From Amphimedon queenslandica (taxonomy: Eukaryota; Porifera; Demospongiae; Haplosclerida; Niphatidae), in contig NW_003546307.1 of assembly GCF_000090795.2 (NCBI RefSeq), positions 29,885 to 93,884 of the forward strand: a stretch of 64,000 nt of DNA. Reading direction: 5' to 3'. The position numbers and the translations under genes were made by a program. The notes beneath the pieces are model-generated. The model ran no database searches. It saw nothing but the letters and a program-made list of their open reading frames with translations, and had not been told where the DNA came from. Numbering within the stretch: position 1 is the stretch's first letter; each line of letters begins with the position of its first letter. This document shows positions 63,749 to 64,000 of the stretch, piece after piece.

Positions 63749-64000
63749 ATGGTTAGAACTAAAGCCAATAATGCATGTACTAGAAAAGGTATAGAATCTT
63801 TCTCTTAAACCACTAGTTATTTGTCTTTTCTTAGCTGTTGCAGCAAAGGCTCCAAGGAAATCTCTAGGTGGAGGAGGAGGAGGAGTCAGACATAATTTCA
63901 CATCTCCCTCTTCTGCTGGCAGAAAGAAGGGAAAAGGAGTTGGAGGAAATCCAATTAGAGTACATCCAACGCCAGCTTGGCAGAAAGGTGAATAGCGAAA
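63749..64000 (+). CDS. PCLAF: PCNA-associated factor PCLAF/PAF15 homologue, 5' part only
   Basis: Small intrinsically disordered PCNA partner active in replication and damage bypass. Exon 1 (63749-63788) encodes MVRTKANNACTRK. Exon 2 (63835-63987) encodes AVAAKAPRKSLGG, a glycine run, and GGNPIRVHPTPAWQKG. Human PAF15 begins MVRTKA, has VVAARAPRKVLG and GGNPVCVRPTPKWQKGIGEF, so the match is specific. MVRTKA also resembles an H3-like N-terminus, as noted for the family. The window ends in the second intron, before the expected continuation of the PIP box (human IGEFF) and the KEN box. E2F-like regulation is suggested by the motif 47 bp upstream. Confidence 0.92.

Overview
The window looks like nuclear DNA from a sponge-like, early-branching animal; a demosponge such as Amphimedon is my best guess, by inference. 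The base composition is AT-rich. Genes are packed tightly and split by many introns of 40-100 bp that follow GT...AG. Gene content is clearly metazoan: TALPID3, IRF2BP, CEBPZ, BPNT1, LC3, NXF1, NEMF, BLOC1S5 and PCLAF homologues can all be recognised by reading the conceptual proteins. I found no rRNA, tRNA, CRISPR array, or retroviral or Polinton-like element.

Layout. (1) 1-32726: the C-terminal part of a TALPID3/KIAA0586 homologue on +, spread over multi-kilobase introns full of simple repeats. An intronless IRF2BP-family gene (5571-7145, +) lies inside one of these introns. (2) 32892-40462: CEBPZ/NOC1 (26 exons, every junction in phase) and BPNT1 (6 exons) follow head-to-tail, only 57 bp apart. 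(3) 40891-42253 (-): an LC3-type Atg8 gene, convergent with BPNT1 and divergent from NXF1. (4) 42709-50588 (+): an NXF1/TAP homologue that appears to lack the RRM and has one anomalous 4.5-kb intron. (5) 50815-57862 (+): NEMF/Rqc2, with repeat-filled introns and a nested MITE. (6) 57934-62650 (-): a tandem cluster of three paralogous genes of unknown function plus one truncated, fused copy, built by local segmental duplication. (7) 62922-63624 (-): BLOC1S5 (Muted), divergent across 124 bp from PCLAF/PAF15 (63749 to window end, +).

The genes are mostly unrelated housekeeping functions: ciliogenesis, transcription co-regulation, ribosome biogenesis, nucleotide salvage, autophagy, mRNA export, ribosome quality control, lysosome-related organelles and replication-linked repair. 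They look linked by compact promoters rather than by pathway. Both divergent promoters carry the same TGCGCATGCTCA element. The least explained items are the three-gene paralogue cluster, a dispersed 178-bp intronic repeat family with an internal perfect palindrome, and scattered arrays of the self-complementary hexamer ACATGT. Exon boundaries were read by eye from splice sites, phase and remembered family alignments; no search was run.
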